Translations under genes and position numbers: made by a program | Shown: piece by piece, positions 1 to 7,618 of the stretch | How positions within the stretch are numbered: the stretch's first letter is position 1 | Layout: each line of letters begins with the position of its first letter | Source: Pararhodospirillum photometricum DSM 122 | Lineage (GTDB): Bacteria; Pseudomonadota; Alphaproteobacteria; Rhodospirillales; Rhodospirillaceae | Direction: 5' to 3' | Length of the DNA: 20,694 bases | Assembly (NCBI RefSeq): GCF_000284415.1 | Contig: NC_017059.1 | Span: 2,673,283-2,693,976, forward strand | Notes under the pieces: model-generated | What the model was told of the DNA's origin: nothing | Database searches by the model: none | The model's input: only the letters and a program-made list of their open reading frames with translations

Positions 1-1029
1 GAGCGCCTGTGTATCGCCATGCATCACGCCGGGGTCCATCAGCACATCCTGACCCGGCCAGCGCGGGGGCGGATCGATCGCTTGCAGGCGGCCGGCCTGC
101 GTCCGGTACTGTTGCCGTTTGGCGGCCGGCTGGACGTGCGCACGGCCTGGGGCGTGCGTCAGGAAATCCGGCGCTTCAAGCCCGCCGTGGCCCTGGCCTG
201 GATGAACCGCGCCGCCTCCTTCACCCCCCGGGGCGAGCATGTGTTGTGTGCCCGCCTGGGCGGGTTTTACGATATCAAGTATTATCGCCATTGCGATTAT
301 TTGGTGTGTAATACCGAGGATATTTGCGAGCACATCATCGCCCAGGGGTTTGCGCGCGAGCGCACGGTTCATTTGCCCAACTTTGTGCCCATTGACCACC
401 AGCCTCCCCTGGCCCGTAAGCTGCTCTATACCCCGGATAACGTGCCCTTGATTTTTGCGCTCGGCCGCCTGCACGAGAACAAGGGCTTCGACACCTTGCT
501 GCGGGCCTTGGCCCAGGTACCCGACGCGTACTTGTGGCTGGCCGGCGACGGCCCCTTGCGCACCGAGCTGGAATCCCTGTCGCGCGAGCTGGGGATCAAG
601 CCCCGGGTGCGCTTTCTGGGCTGGCGCGACGATACCCCGGCGCTTTACGCGGCGGCCGATCTGGTGGTGTTTCCCTCGCGCCATGAGCCCTTCGGCAACG
701 TCGTCCTGGAGGCCTGGGCCCAGGGGCGGCCTTTGATCTCGACCGCCACCCATGGCCCGTCGCGTCTGATCACCCCGGGCCACGATGGCCTTCTGGTGCC
801 CATCGACACCCCCAAGGCCCTGGCCCAGGCCATTCGCCACGCCCTGGAGGAACCGGGCCTGCTGGAGGGCTTGGCGCGCCAGGGTTGGGAGAGCTTCCAG
901 GCCCGCTATACCGAGGAAAAAGTGGTGGGCGACTACCGCGCCTTTTTCCAAAGGGTGGTGGAAGAGCGCTCCCCTCCCCGATCGACGGCCTCCCTTCCGG
1001 TCGCCGAACTCCCGTCCCCCGCGCCCTGA
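1..1029 (+). CDS. Glycosyltransferase family 4 (group 1), 5' end outside window
   Basis: The frame is open from base 1 and reaches TGA at 1027-1029. An ATG lies at 19, but five or more in-frame codons precede it and GT4 proteins start with a short strand before the MHHAG-like segment, so the true start is probably upstream of the window. The C-terminal Rossmann half is clear: a nucleotide-sugar-binding segment begins ALGRLHENKGFDTLL (about 460-505), LAGDGPL follows, and the EPFGNVVLEA segment at about 685-715 carries the conserved Glu-x7-Glu motif of retaining GT4 enzymes. The role is transfer of a sugar from a nucleotide donor to a lipid or polysaccharide acceptor at the inner membrane face. 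The exact sugar cannot be told. The next gene begins 12 bp downstream, so the two are probably co-transcribed in a surface-glycan locus. Confidence 0.9.
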   Translation, partial: ERLCIAMHHAGVHQHILTRPARGRIDRLQAAGLRPVLLPFGGRLDVRTAWGVRQEIRRFKPAVALAWMNRAASFTPRGEHVLCARLGGFYDIKYYRHCDYLVCNTEDICEHIIAQGFARERTVHLPNFVPIDHQPPLARKLLYTPDNVPLIFALGRLHENKGFDTLLRALAQVPDAYLWLAGDGPLRTELESLSRELGIKPRVRFLGWRDDTPALYAAADLVVFPSRHEPFGNVVLEAWAQGRPLISTATHGPSRLITPGHDGLLVPIDTPKALAQAIRHALEEPGLLEGLARQGWESFQARYTEEKVVGDYRAFFQRVVEERSPPRSTASLPVAELPSPAP

Positions 1030-1041
1030 GGAGTTCCCCCG

Positions 1042-2800
1042 GTGTGTGGTATTGCCGGCATGGTCACCCGGCCGGGGGCGCAGCCGCCCGCCGGTCTCGC
1101 CGCGCGGTTCGCCCGCGCCTTGGCCCATCGCGGTCCCGATGGCAGCGGCACCCATGAAGCCCCCGGGGTCTTGCTGGTGCAAACCCGCTTGGCCATCATC
1201 GACCTCGTGACCGGCGATCAGCCGCTCCACGGCCCGGACGGGCTGGTGTTGGTGGGCAACGGCGAGATTTATAACGATCCGGTGTTGCGGGCCGACCTGG
1301 GGCCCGCGCGCTTTCGCACAGGATCGGACTGCGAGCCGCCACTTTTGCTCTATGGCGCACACGGTCCTTTCTTCGCGCCGTTCCTGCGCGGCATGTATGC
1401 CCTGGCCCTGTGGGATCCGGCCCGCCGCCGCTTGGTGTTGACCCGCGATCCCTTTGGTATCAAGCCGCTCTACCTCACGCAGACCCCCGAGGGGGTGGCC
1501 TTTGCCAGCGAGGCCCAGGCCCTGATCGCCGCCGGGTTGGTGCGCCCCACCCTCGTGCCCCAGGCGCGCGACGAGTTGCTGGCTCTGCAATTCACCTGCG
1601 GCCGCGCCACCGCCTTTGCCGGCATCGAGCGGGTGGCCCCGGGCGAAACCCTGGTGATCGAAGACGGCGAGATCGTCGAGCGCCACGCCCTGCCCGCCCT
1701 GCCCCCCGACCCCGGACCGGGGCGTGGTGCCGGCCGATCCCCTCCAGGCCCTCGATCGGGTCTTGGAGGACAGCGTGCGGGTCCACCAGCGCTCCGACGT
1801 GCCCTACGGCTTGTTTCTGTCGGGCGGCCTGGATTCCTCGGCCCTTCTGGCCCTGATGGCCCGGCTCAACGAACGCCCGGTGCTGGCTTTTACCGCCGGC
1901 TTCCCCGAGGCCGGCGCCGACGAAACAGCGGCCGCGCGCGATGCCGCCCGCGCCGTGGGGGCCGAGGCCGTGGTGGTGCCGGTCACCTCCCAGGACTTCT
2001 TCGCCCATCTGCCGGCCATCCTGGCCTGCCTCGACGATCCCGTGGCCGACTATGCCGTGGTGCCCACGTGGCTGCTGGCCCGCGAGGCCCGGCGCTCGGT
2101 CAAGGTGGTGCTGGCCGGCGAGGGGGGCGACGAGCTGTTGGCCGGTTATGGCCGCTATCGCCAGTACTGCCGCCCCTGGCCCCTGCGTCGGCCCTTGCGC
2201 CGCGCCAGCTTGCTGGCCGGTCTTGGCCTGCTGCGCGCCGAGCCTCCCGCGTGGCGCCAAGCCCTCGCCGCCGCCGAGCAGGCGGCCCGGCGCGAGGGCG
2301 GGACCCGGCTGATGCAGGCCCAGCGCATCGATTGCGCCGACTGGCTGCCCCATGACCTGCTGACCAAGCTCGACCGCTGCCTGATGGCCCACGGGCTGGA
2401 GGGGCGGGTGCCCTTCCTCGATCCCGAAGTGGCGCGCTTTTGCCTGCCCTTGGCCGACGACCTGAAAATCCGGGGCGGGCGCGGTAAATGGCTGTTGCGC
2501 GCCTGGCTGGAGCGCACCTTGCCCGCCGTCCACGCCTTCGCGCCCAAACGGGGCTTCACCGTGCCGGTCGGGCACTGGCTGGCCGAACACGGCGCCCGGC
2601 TGGGGCCGTTGGTGGCCGCCACCCCGGGGGTCGCGGCGCTCTGCCATCCCGATCGGGTGCGGCGCTTGTTCGAGACGCTGGGGAAAGAAACCGCCCTCGC
2701 CGCCTGGGTGCTCCTGGCGTATGCCGTGTGGCATCGCCATTTCATCGAAGAGAAACCGGGCGCGGCCGAAGGCGACCTGTTCCACTGTCTGGCCCCCTGA
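1042..2800 (+). CDS. asnB: Asparagine synthetase (glutamine-hydrolysing), +1 frameshifted
   Basis: GTG start at 1042 behind GAGGAG; Cys2 (MCGIAGM) is the N-terminal nucleophile of a class II glutamine amidotransferase domain, followed by AHRGPDG, NGEIYN and [10 protein letters not shown]. The synthetase domain follows with the PP-loop SGGLDSS (1820-1840) and [11 protein letters not shown]. The two halves are in different frames: the first runs on out of register to 2355, the second is open to the TGA at 2798-2800. Removing one C from the six-C run at 1702-1707 restores a continuous protein of about 585 residues, the normal length for this family. Reaction: aspartate or another carboxylate, glutamine and ATP give the amide. 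Being next to a glycosyltransferase, it could amidate a surface sugar rather than make free asparagine. The frameshift is either a sequencing error or a real mutation. Confidence 0.88.
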
Positions 2801-2802
2801 AC

Positions 2803-2916
2803 GGGGGTGGTGCGCTGAGGGCGCATTTCGATGAGCCGGACCGAGAGGCCAGCGCGGGCGGCTTGCCAAGCGGCCTCGCACCCGGCGAGACCGCCGCCAA
2901 GGATGGTCAGGGACAC
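2803..2916 (-). pseudogene. trmFO: N-terminal stub of TrmFO, tRNA (uracil-54) methyltransferase
   Basis: On the minus strand a GTG at 2916, behind a GGAG, begins about 38 codons with the FAD-binding signature of Trm[22 protein letters not shown], then [12 protein letters not shown]. In complete TrmFO this is followed by a segment that reaches the conserved LAELVCSNS region. Here it stops at about 2803 and the frame runs antisense into the 3' end of the asparagine synthetase gene without any TrmFO similarity. Complete TrmFO is roughly 440-470 residues, so about 90% is missing. TrmFO uses methylenetetrahydrofolate and FADH2 to make ribothymidine at position 54 of tRNAs. This piece alone cannot be functional. 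Confidence 0.75.
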
Positions 2917-2945
2917 ATGTTGTCTCCGTCAAGGGGCCAGGAAGG

Positions 2946-2976
2946 GAGGGGTCTAGGGAGGCTCGCCTCCCCAGCC
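2946..2976 (+). repeat. Palindromic 3'-end repeat, copy 1
   Basis: GAGGGGTCT, a GGGAGG/CCTCCC stem over a short loop, then CCAGCC and a T-rich stretch. This is a member of the family that recurs through the window. It reads in the plus direction, yet the feature before it is the minus-strand trmFO stub. It may therefore belong to the asparagine synthetase transcript. Confidence 0.8.
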
Positions 2977-3053
2977 GTCTCATTTTTATTCACCGACGTT
3001 CATGCCCGCTGTATACGGCCCCGGCCAAAGGCTGTCCACCGCAGGGGCCTGGG

Positions 3054-3083
3054 TTGACAAGGCGAGCGGGGTAGGAGACTTAT
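3054..3083 (+). promoter_or_regulatory. Possible sigma-70 promoter for the rhodanese gene
   Basis: A perfect TTGACA at 3054-3059 is followed after 18 bp by ACTTAT (3078-3083), a weak -10. It lies about 40 bp upstream of the ATG at 3121. The -35 is convincing, the -10 is not. Confidence 0.4.
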
Positions 3084-3120
3084 CCGGCGTTGAAGCCTCG
3101 GGGAGGGAGAGCGCGTTGCA

Positions 3121-3558
3121 ATGGACAAGCTGAATATTTCCTGGGAACTGCTGATTCCCGTCGCCGTCGGCATGGTGGCGTTGTTGGTGATTCGGGTCCT
3201 GCCCCGCATGATGGGGGGGGGCGTGCCCTTTGTCGAGCCGGCCCTGGTCGAGTCCTGGCGCAATGGCGGGGACGATCTGCTCATCATTGATGTGCGCAAC
3301 CCGGACGAATACGCCGGCGGCCATGTGCCCGGCGCCTTGTCGATGCCCATTGTCGATTTGCAAACCCGCTTGCTGCATCTGCGGGCCAGCGGCGAGTTGG
3401 ATGATCTCAGGAACACCCCGGTGTACCTGATCTGTGCCAGCGATGCCCGCGCCGCCGCCGGGGCGCGGATGTTCAAGAAGGCCGGGTTCCAGCGGCTGGC
3501 GGTGATTGCCGGGGGGCTCAAGCGCTGGCAGCGCGAAGGCCTGCCCGTCGAAACCTGA
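3121..3558 (+). CDS. Membrane-anchored rhodanese-like sulfurtransferase
   Basis: 145 residues; ATG at 3121 behind GGGAGGGAGAG. Residues about 9-29 form one hydrophobic segment (IPVAVGMVALLVI), a probable N-terminal anchor. Residues 37-145 are a single rhodanese domain: LLIIDVRNPDEYAGGHVPGA, then the active-site loop C105-ASDA-R110 with the catalytic cysteine present, then the family's C-terminal GGLKRWQREGLPVE. Rhodanese domains carry sulfane sulfur as a cysteine persulfide. The partner is unknown. The next gene starts 9 bp after the stop, so they are likely co-transcribed. Confidence 0.9.
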   Translation: MDKLNISWELLIPVAVGMVALLVIRVLPRMMGGGVPFVEPALVESWRNGGDDLLIIDVRNPDEYAGGHVPGALSMPIVDLQTRLLHLRASGELDDLRNTPVYLICASDARAAAGARMFKKAGFQRLAVIAGGLKRWQREGLPVET

Positions 3559-3567
3559 GGCCGCGCC

Positions 3568-4129
3568 ATGACCGGGGCGGGCGACGGATCCCGACGGCGG
3601 GCTCACGGCGCGCCCACCCCGGAAGAACAGGCCGAACTGGTGGTCTTGGATCTCGAAAGCGTGATCCGCGACCACCGCAGCCGCACCCTCTCGGGCATGC
3701 GGGTCGCCGATTGGAAGGCCGCCGCCTATGCCTCCGTCCTCACCACCTTGATGGACAGCGAAGCCCGGCTGTCGCGCCGGGTGGTGGCGCGGCATCGGCG
3801 TTTGCTGATTGGCGTGGCGACGGTGGTCAGTGTCGGTTTTTGGGGCGCCGTCTATCAGGCTGACAAGGCCTATGGCTCCGTGGCGTCGGTTTTTGCTTGG
3901 GGTGTTTCTCCTGGTCTTGGGGATCTTGGCGATGGAGCGCGGCTTGGCCCGCTTGGTGGGGCGGGGGCATCGGGCGGTACGCGAGCGCCGCTGGCGCCAG
4001 ATCCGCTCCTATGACGCCCGGATCAAGCGGACCCGGGCGCATCTCGAAAAAACCCTGAAGGAGCTGGAGGACGTGTCCGACGAGGTCGCGGCTCTCCAGG
4101 AGCGCTTGCGACGTGGTCCCCCGTCCTGA
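3568..4129 (+). CDS. Two-helix membrane protein with coiled-coil tail, frameshifted
   Basis: I do not recognise this family. From ATG 3568 the first frame gives an acidic N-terminus, a helical region and a hydrophobic helix (LLIGVATVVSVGFWGAVYQA), then continues out of register to 4014. An overlapping frame, +1 relative to it, encodes a second hydrophobic helix (FLLGVFLLVLGILA), a basic stretch and a charged coiled coil ending LQERLRR at 4129. Taking one T from the five-T run at 3890-3894 joins them as SVASVLLGVFLLVLG, one smooth transmembrane segment, in a protein of about 186 residues. I read this as one gene with a single-base insertion. Two overlapping genes are less likely because the second frame has no ribosome binding site. 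Confidence 0.65.
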
Positions 4130-4203
4130 CGGGCGACCGCGCCTTCCCAGCCTTCTCTTCTTCTCTCGTCCTCGGTGCGCTCCCCGTCACCCGATGGCCC
4201 TCA

Positions 4204-5187
4204 TCAGGCGTTGACACCTTTCATGCCCTCGGCGGTATAGCGCTCTCCCGACACCGGCAAGGTGGACAGGGCGTGGTCAAGGGCGGCGGATTCGCTGGCG
4301 CTTACCGTGAGGGATGTGGCCGCAACATTTTCCTCCAGATAGCGACAACGCTTGGTGCCGGGGATCGGCACGATGTCGTCCCCTTGGCCGAGCAGCCAAG
4401 CCAGCGCGAGTTGGGCTGGGGTACAGCCTTTCGCTGCGGCAAGAGCGCGCACCTCCTCGACCAGAGCCTCGTTGATCGCGGCATTGTCCGGCGCGAAACG
4501 CGGCAGGCTGGCGCGGAAGTCACCCTCTTCGAACGAGGATCCGGCCTGGAACCGGCCGGTGAGGAAGCCTCGACCGAGCGGCGAATAGGCAACAAAGCCA
4601 ACGCCAAGCGCGCGGCAGGTGGGCAGGATCTCGGCCTCCACGTCCCGGGTCCACAGCGAGTATTCGCTCTGGACGGCGGTCACCGGATGGACGGCATGAG
4701 CGCGGCGCAGCGTTTCGGCGCTGACCTCGCACAGGCCGATGTGGGCGATCTTGCCCTCGCGTTTGAGCCCGGCCAGGGTCTCCATTGTTTCTTCGATTGG
4801 CCGCTCACGCTCGACGCGATGGATGTAATAAAGGTCGATCCGCTCGATCCTGAGCCGCTTGAGCGAGTCCTCGCAGGCCCGGCGCAAATAGGCGGGACTG
4901 TTATCGATGGTGCGGGCGTATTCCCCGGGTTTGCGCACGATACCGGCCTTGGTGGCGATTTTTATCGGCGCGCCGCTGTCGGCAAGAAACCGTCCAATCA
5001 GCTCTTCGTTGTGGTGCGGGCCATACATATCGGCCGTGTCGAAGAAGTCGATGCCCAGATCGACCGCCCGGCGCAAGACCGCCAACGACTCTTGATCATC
5101 GTGCGGCCCGTAGAACTCGCTCATGCCCATACATCCGAGACCAAGAGCGCAAACGCTTAGATCAGGACCAAGGGTGCGGTGCTGCAT
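4204..5187 (-). CDS. Aldo/keto reductase
   Basis: 327 residues from ATG 5187, with AAGGAGG 6-7 bp upstream. It is an (alpha/beta)8 NADPH-dependent oxidoreductase of the AKR superfamily. The catalytic tetrad is visible as D50 (FFDTADMYG), Y55, K80 (IATKAG) and H123 (YYIHRV). GLGCMGMSEFYG near the N-terminus and VPIPGTKR near the C-terminus (NADPH phosphate binding) place it with the AKR13/YhdN-like enzymes. It reduces aldehydes or ketones in the cytoplasm; the natural substrate cannot be predicted. It stands alone, convergent with the upstream gene, with a 338-bp upstream region. Confidence 0.93.
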   Translation of the reverse strand: MQHRTLGPDLSVCALGLGCMGMSEFYGPHDDQESLAVLRRAVDLGIDFFDTADMYGPHHNEELIGRFLADSGAPIKIATKAGIVRKPGEYARTIDNSPAYLRRACEDSLKRLRIERIDLYYIHRVERERPIEETMETLAGLKREGKIAHIGLCEVSAETLRRAHAVHPVTAVQSEYSLWTRDVEAEILPTCRALGVGFVAYSPLGRGFLTGRFQAGSSFEEGDFRASLPRFAPDNAAINEALVEEVRALAAAKGCTPAQLALAWLLGQGDDIVPIPGTKRCRYLEENVAATSLTVSASESAALDHALSTLPVSGERYTAEGMKGVNA

Positions 5188-5525
5188 GGTGTCCTCCTTG
5201 TTCGATGCAGGCCAAGAGTGCCGGTTCCAACGATCCAGAAAACCGCCAAAATCCGTAAGCCGTTTTCCAAAAACGGAACGCTTGGCACGGCCAGAACAGA
5301 ACGAGGCCGCATCTCCCAGCCTGCTCCTTTTTGGCCCTCGTCCCTCTTGATGCCCTTCTTCCTCCCCCCTTCTCTATTTTTCTTGTCCTGCGCCTTCCAT
5401 CCCCCGGTATTTCCAACAATTTCCGACAATGGCGCCCTCTCTTTCTACGGCCCAGCCCTGCGCAGGACGCGTAAAAGAAGAGCTGTTCTTTAACTCTTGG
5501 GCGCATACTGTGAGGGAGGAGAGGC
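5188..5525. other. Intergenic region with small repeats, no gene seen
   Basis: 338 bp between two divergent genes, less GC-rich than its surroundings. It holds a perfect 7-bp inverted repeat with 3-nt loop at 5260-5276 (CCGTTTT/AAAACGG), a C/T-rich tract at about 5325-5405 on the plus strand, and a tandem direct repeat ATTTCC(A/G)ACA at about 5408-5428. A decayed copy of the palindromic repeat may lie near 5310-5340. Overlapping open frames have no family likeness. Confidence 0.5.
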
Positions 5526-5999
5526 TTGGTCGGAGAAGGATGGCTGGCCATGGTGGAGGCGCCCTGGGTGACCCCGGAAAATGCCGATGGCATGCTTGAT
5601 CGCTTGTCCCTGCACGTGTGTCCGCCCCGGGGGGGCGGCTGTGTCTTCACGTCCATGGCCGCCGTGGCCCAGGGGATGGCGGCGCGTGGTGACCTGAGCG
5701 CGGCGTTTTTTTTGCTGACCCAGGCCCATGGCGCGGCCCTGGGCTGCCCGGTGGGGTGCGAGGCCGAGCGCGACTTGGAGAGCCTGCTTCTGACCTGTCA
5801 CGCCGGTATGCGCGCCCGGGGCCAAGCGCTGGCCGGCCCCTTCGCCAGTGTCGAGCGGGCCATCTTGCGCGCTCACCCGGGGGCACGGATCCGCGCCGAT
5901 CTGGACTCCGGGCGGGTCACGGTGGAGCCGGGCGGCGATGCCGCCGTCATTTGCCGCGCCGTGGAAGGAGCCGGGTTCGGCTGCGTGGTGGCCGCGTGA
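5526..5999 (+). CDS. Unknown protein with HMA-like C-terminus
   Basis: The frame gives 157 residues from TTG 5526, which has GGGAGGAG about 5 bp upstream. An in-frame ATG at 5550 is the alternative start. I do not recognise the N-terminal two thirds, which has several cysteines (one CPVGCE) and a helical make-up. The last 40 residues (ARIRADLDSGRVTVEPGGD, then AVEGAGFGCVV) look like the second half of a ferredoxin-like heavy-metal-associated fold, but no CxxC metal site precedes them. The stop overlaps the GTG of the next gene (GTGA), so translation is probably coupled to the amidase. Function unknown. Confidence 0.7.
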   Translation: MVGEGWLAMVEAPWVTPENADGMLDRLSLHVCPPRGGGCVFTSMAAVAQGMAARGDLSAAFFLLTQAHGAALGCPVGCEAERDLESLLLTCHAGMRARGQALAGPFASVERAILRAHPGARIRADLDSGRVTVEPGGDAAVICRAVEGAGFGCVVAA

Positions 6000-6706
6000 A
6001 GACGGCGCTGGGGCTGGCCTTGATGCTGGCCCTGGCCGGGGCCCCCTCGGCGGAGGCCTGCGTGCTGGGGGTCGATGTCGGCCACACCGCCGCCCGGCCC
6101 GGCGCGACCAGTGCCCGAGGGGCGCCGGAATTTCTGTTCAATCAGGCCCTGGGCCGCACCATTACCGCCGCCCTGCGTCAGGACGGCCGGTTTGGGGTGG
6201 TTTTGATCAACGACGACGGCACGATCGGTGGCTTGCCTCAGCGTCCCGCCGCCGCCCGCGCCGCTGGCGCGACCGTGTTCTTGTCGATCCACCATGATTC
6301 GGTCCAGCCCCATTACCTGGAGCCCTGGACGGTGCAGGGGCGGGTGGCCCAGCATAGCGAACGCTTCAGCGGCTTTTCCGTTTTCATCTCCCAGAGCAAC
6401 AGCGCCCCCGAGGCCAGCGAGCGCTGGGCCCGCGCTCTGGGACAAGCCTTACGCCAACAGGGATTTCGCCCCAGCCTGCACCACGCTGAACCCATCGACG
6501 GCGAAAACCGCCCGCTGCTTGACCCCGCGCTGGGGCTTTACCGCTACGACGGGCTGGCCGTGTTGCGCACCGCCGCGATGCCAGCCGCCTTGCTAGAGGC
6601 CGGCATTATCGTCAACCGCGACGACGAACTCCTGTTGATGCAACCGCAGACCCGGGCGCGTTTGGCCCAGGCGGTGGTTGATGCCTTGGCGACCGTGTGC
6701 CGATAA
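5996..6706 (+). CDS. Secreted N-acetylmuramoyl-L-alanine amidase (Amidase_3-like)
   Basis: 236 residues from GTG 5996. This start gives a signal peptide (K2, hydrophobic core LGLALMLALAG, cleavage near A-E-A) while upstream in-frame codons do not. The mature part resembles zinc amidases that cut between MurNAc and L-Ala of peptidoglycan: first zinc His in GVDVGH30, likely zinc Glu E45, second His in FLSIHH (99-100), and catalytic Glu in LLEAGIIVN near the C-terminus. It should act in the periplasm. It overlaps the preceding gene by 4 bp and is followed by a terminator-like repeat, so the two form an operon. Confidence 0.83.
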   Translation: MKTALGLALMLALAGAPSAEACVLGVDVGHTAARPGATSARGAPEFLFNQALGRTITAALRQDGRFGVVLINDDGTIGGLPQRPAAARAAGATVFLSIHHDSVQPHYLEPWTVQGRVAQHSERFSGFSVFISQSNSAPEASERWARALGQALRQQGFRPSLHHAEPIDGENRPLLDPALGLYRYDGLAVLRTAAMPAALLEAGIIVNRDDELLLMQPQTRARLAQAVVDALATVCR

Positions 6707-6713
6707 AACGAAG

Positions 6714-6745
6714 CGAGGGGCCTGGGGAGGTGCGCCTCCCCAGCC
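6714..6745 (+). terminator. Palindromic 3'-end repeat, copy 2
   Basis: Eight bases after the amidase stop: CGAGGGGCCT, GGGGAGG-TGCG-CCTCCCC stem-loop, AGCC, then TGTCTTTTTT. The GC-rich stem followed by a T run fits an intrinsic terminator reading in the gene's direction. Confidence 0.75.
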
Positions 6746-6794
6746 TGTCTTTTTTGGGGATTGCCCCGGGACGGTGGGCCGCCTATAAACCCCT

Positions 6795-6905
6795 TACGCA
6801 TTGGGGAGTAGCCTCCCTTCCAGAGAGAAGGGGGATGCGTCAACATCCTTGGGTCCTGGACCCATGGCGCATCCGGCGATTGCTTGGCCAGACCTTTGAC
6901 GTCGA
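6795..6905 (+). ncRNA. yybP-ykoY family (Mn2+-sensing) riboswitch aptamer
   Basis: The three conserved blocks of this family appear in order: TTGGGGAGTAGCC (6801-6813), GCGTCAACAT (6837-6846) and GGCCAGACCTTTGACG (6886-6901), separated by hairpin-forming segments. The family binds Mn2+ where the two conserved loops dock, and often precedes manganese exporters. The gene that starts 72 bp later is a TMEM165/GDT1 protein, a family known to lie under this riboswitch. Expected effect: high Mn2+ turns the exporter on. Motif recognition was by eye; the exact ends are approximate. Confidence 0.88.
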
Positions 6906-6912
6906 TCGCTTC

Positions 6913-6973
6913 ACCAAGGGGGCTTGGGCGGGGGGTCGTCGTCATTCGTCGTGACCGCCCAGCCCCCCAAGGT
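6913..6973 (+). promoter_or_regulatory. Riboswitch expression platform: hairpin covering the Shine-Dalgarno
   Basis: Arm 6913-6931 (ACCAAGGGGGCTTGGGCGG) can pair with arm 6955-6973 (CCGCCCAGCCCCCCAAGGT) with three mismatches. The 3' arm contains AAGG (6969-6972), the only ribosome binding site before the ATG at 6978. No U run follows, so control looks translational: the hairpin hides the site unless the aptamer binds Mn2+. Confidence 0.6.
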
Positions 6974-6977
6974 TCTC

Positions 6978-7559
6978 ATGGAAGCCGTGCTTGTGTCGTC
7001 TGCCGTCGTCGCCATTGCCGAAATCGGCGACAAGACCCAATTGCTGGCCCTGGTGCTCGCCGCCCGGTTCAGAAAACCGCTGATCATCATCCTCGGCATT
7101 CTTGTTGCCACCTTGGCCAACCATGCCCTGGCCGCCTCGCTGGGAGTTCTGGTCGCCAGTTGGCTGAGTCCCGATCTTTTGCGCTGGATCCTGGGGCTTT
7201 CCTTCTTGGCCATGGCGATCTGGACCCTGATCCCCGACGCTGTGGACAGCGACGACACCACCACCTCATCCCGCCTGGGGCCGTTCCTGGCCACCTTGGT
7301 TGCGTTTTTTCTGCTGGAAATCGGCGATAAAACCCAGATCGCGACCATCGCCCTGTCGGCCCGCTTCCATGACCTGCTGTGGGTCACGGTGGGGACCACG
7401 GCAGGCATGATGCTGGCCAATGTGCCGGCCGTCTTGTTGGGCGACGTGGCCGCCAAGAAGATCCCCCTCAAGATCGTTCACGGCATCGCCGCCGCCATTT
7501 TTGCCGTCATGGGGATCTTGATGCTGGTTAATCTTGGGAGACGTCTTTTTTCCTTTTAA
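6978..7559 (+). CDS. TMEM165/GDT1 family (UPF0016) cation/Mn2+ exporter
   Basis: 193 residues from ATG 6978. The frame opens upstream but the start is fixed by the riboswitch and by the family N-terminus. It has two repeats of three transmembrane helices, each beginning with the signature E-x-G-D-K-T: E15-IGDKTQ and E114-IGDKTQ, whose acidic residues bind the cation. An Asp/Thr-rich cytosolic loop (about residues 87-98) separates the repeats. Members export Mn2+ (or exchange Ca2+/Mn2+ for H+) across the membrane. The riboswitch supports manganese detoxification as the role. A palindromic terminator-like repeat follows 16 bp after the stop. Confidence 0.93.
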   Translation: MEAVLVSSAVVAIAEIGDKTQLLALVLAARFRKPLIIILGILVATLANHALAASLGVLVASWLSPDLLRWILGLSFLAMAIWTLIPDAVDSDDTTTSSRLGPFLATLVAFFLLEIGDKTQIATIALSARFHDLLWVTVGTTAGMMLANVPAVLLGDVAAKKIPLKIVHGIAAAIFAVMGILMLVNLGRRLFSF

Positions 7560-7575
7560 CACCCTCTTAAAGGAA

Positions 7576-7607
7576 CGAGGGGTTTGGGAGGCCGCGCCTC
7601 CCCAGCC
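7576..7607 (+). terminator. Palindromic 3'-end repeat, copy 3
   Basis: CGAGGGGTTT, GGGAGGC/GCCTCCC stem, CAGCC, then TTTTCTTTCTTTT. It follows the exporter gene in the same direction and has the longest T-rich tail of the set. Confidence 0.78.
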
Positions 7608-7618
7608 TTTTCTTTCTT

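Noticed and set aside
1700..1730. Programmed ribosomal frameshifting in asnB
   Set aside because: No slippery heptamer with a downstream pseudoknot is known for this family, and two other genes here show the same one-base-extra pattern.
1592..2983. Long minus-strand open frame of 463 codons opposite asnB
   Set aside because: It is antisense to a clearly recognised gene, has Gly/Gln/His-rich composition typical of reverse reading of GC-rich codons, and no family likeness apart from the trmFO stub, which is in a different frame.
4273..5160. 295-codon plus-strand frame opposite the aldo/keto reductase
   Set aside because: Mirror of a well-supported gene in GC-rich DNA; no motif and no ribosome binding site.
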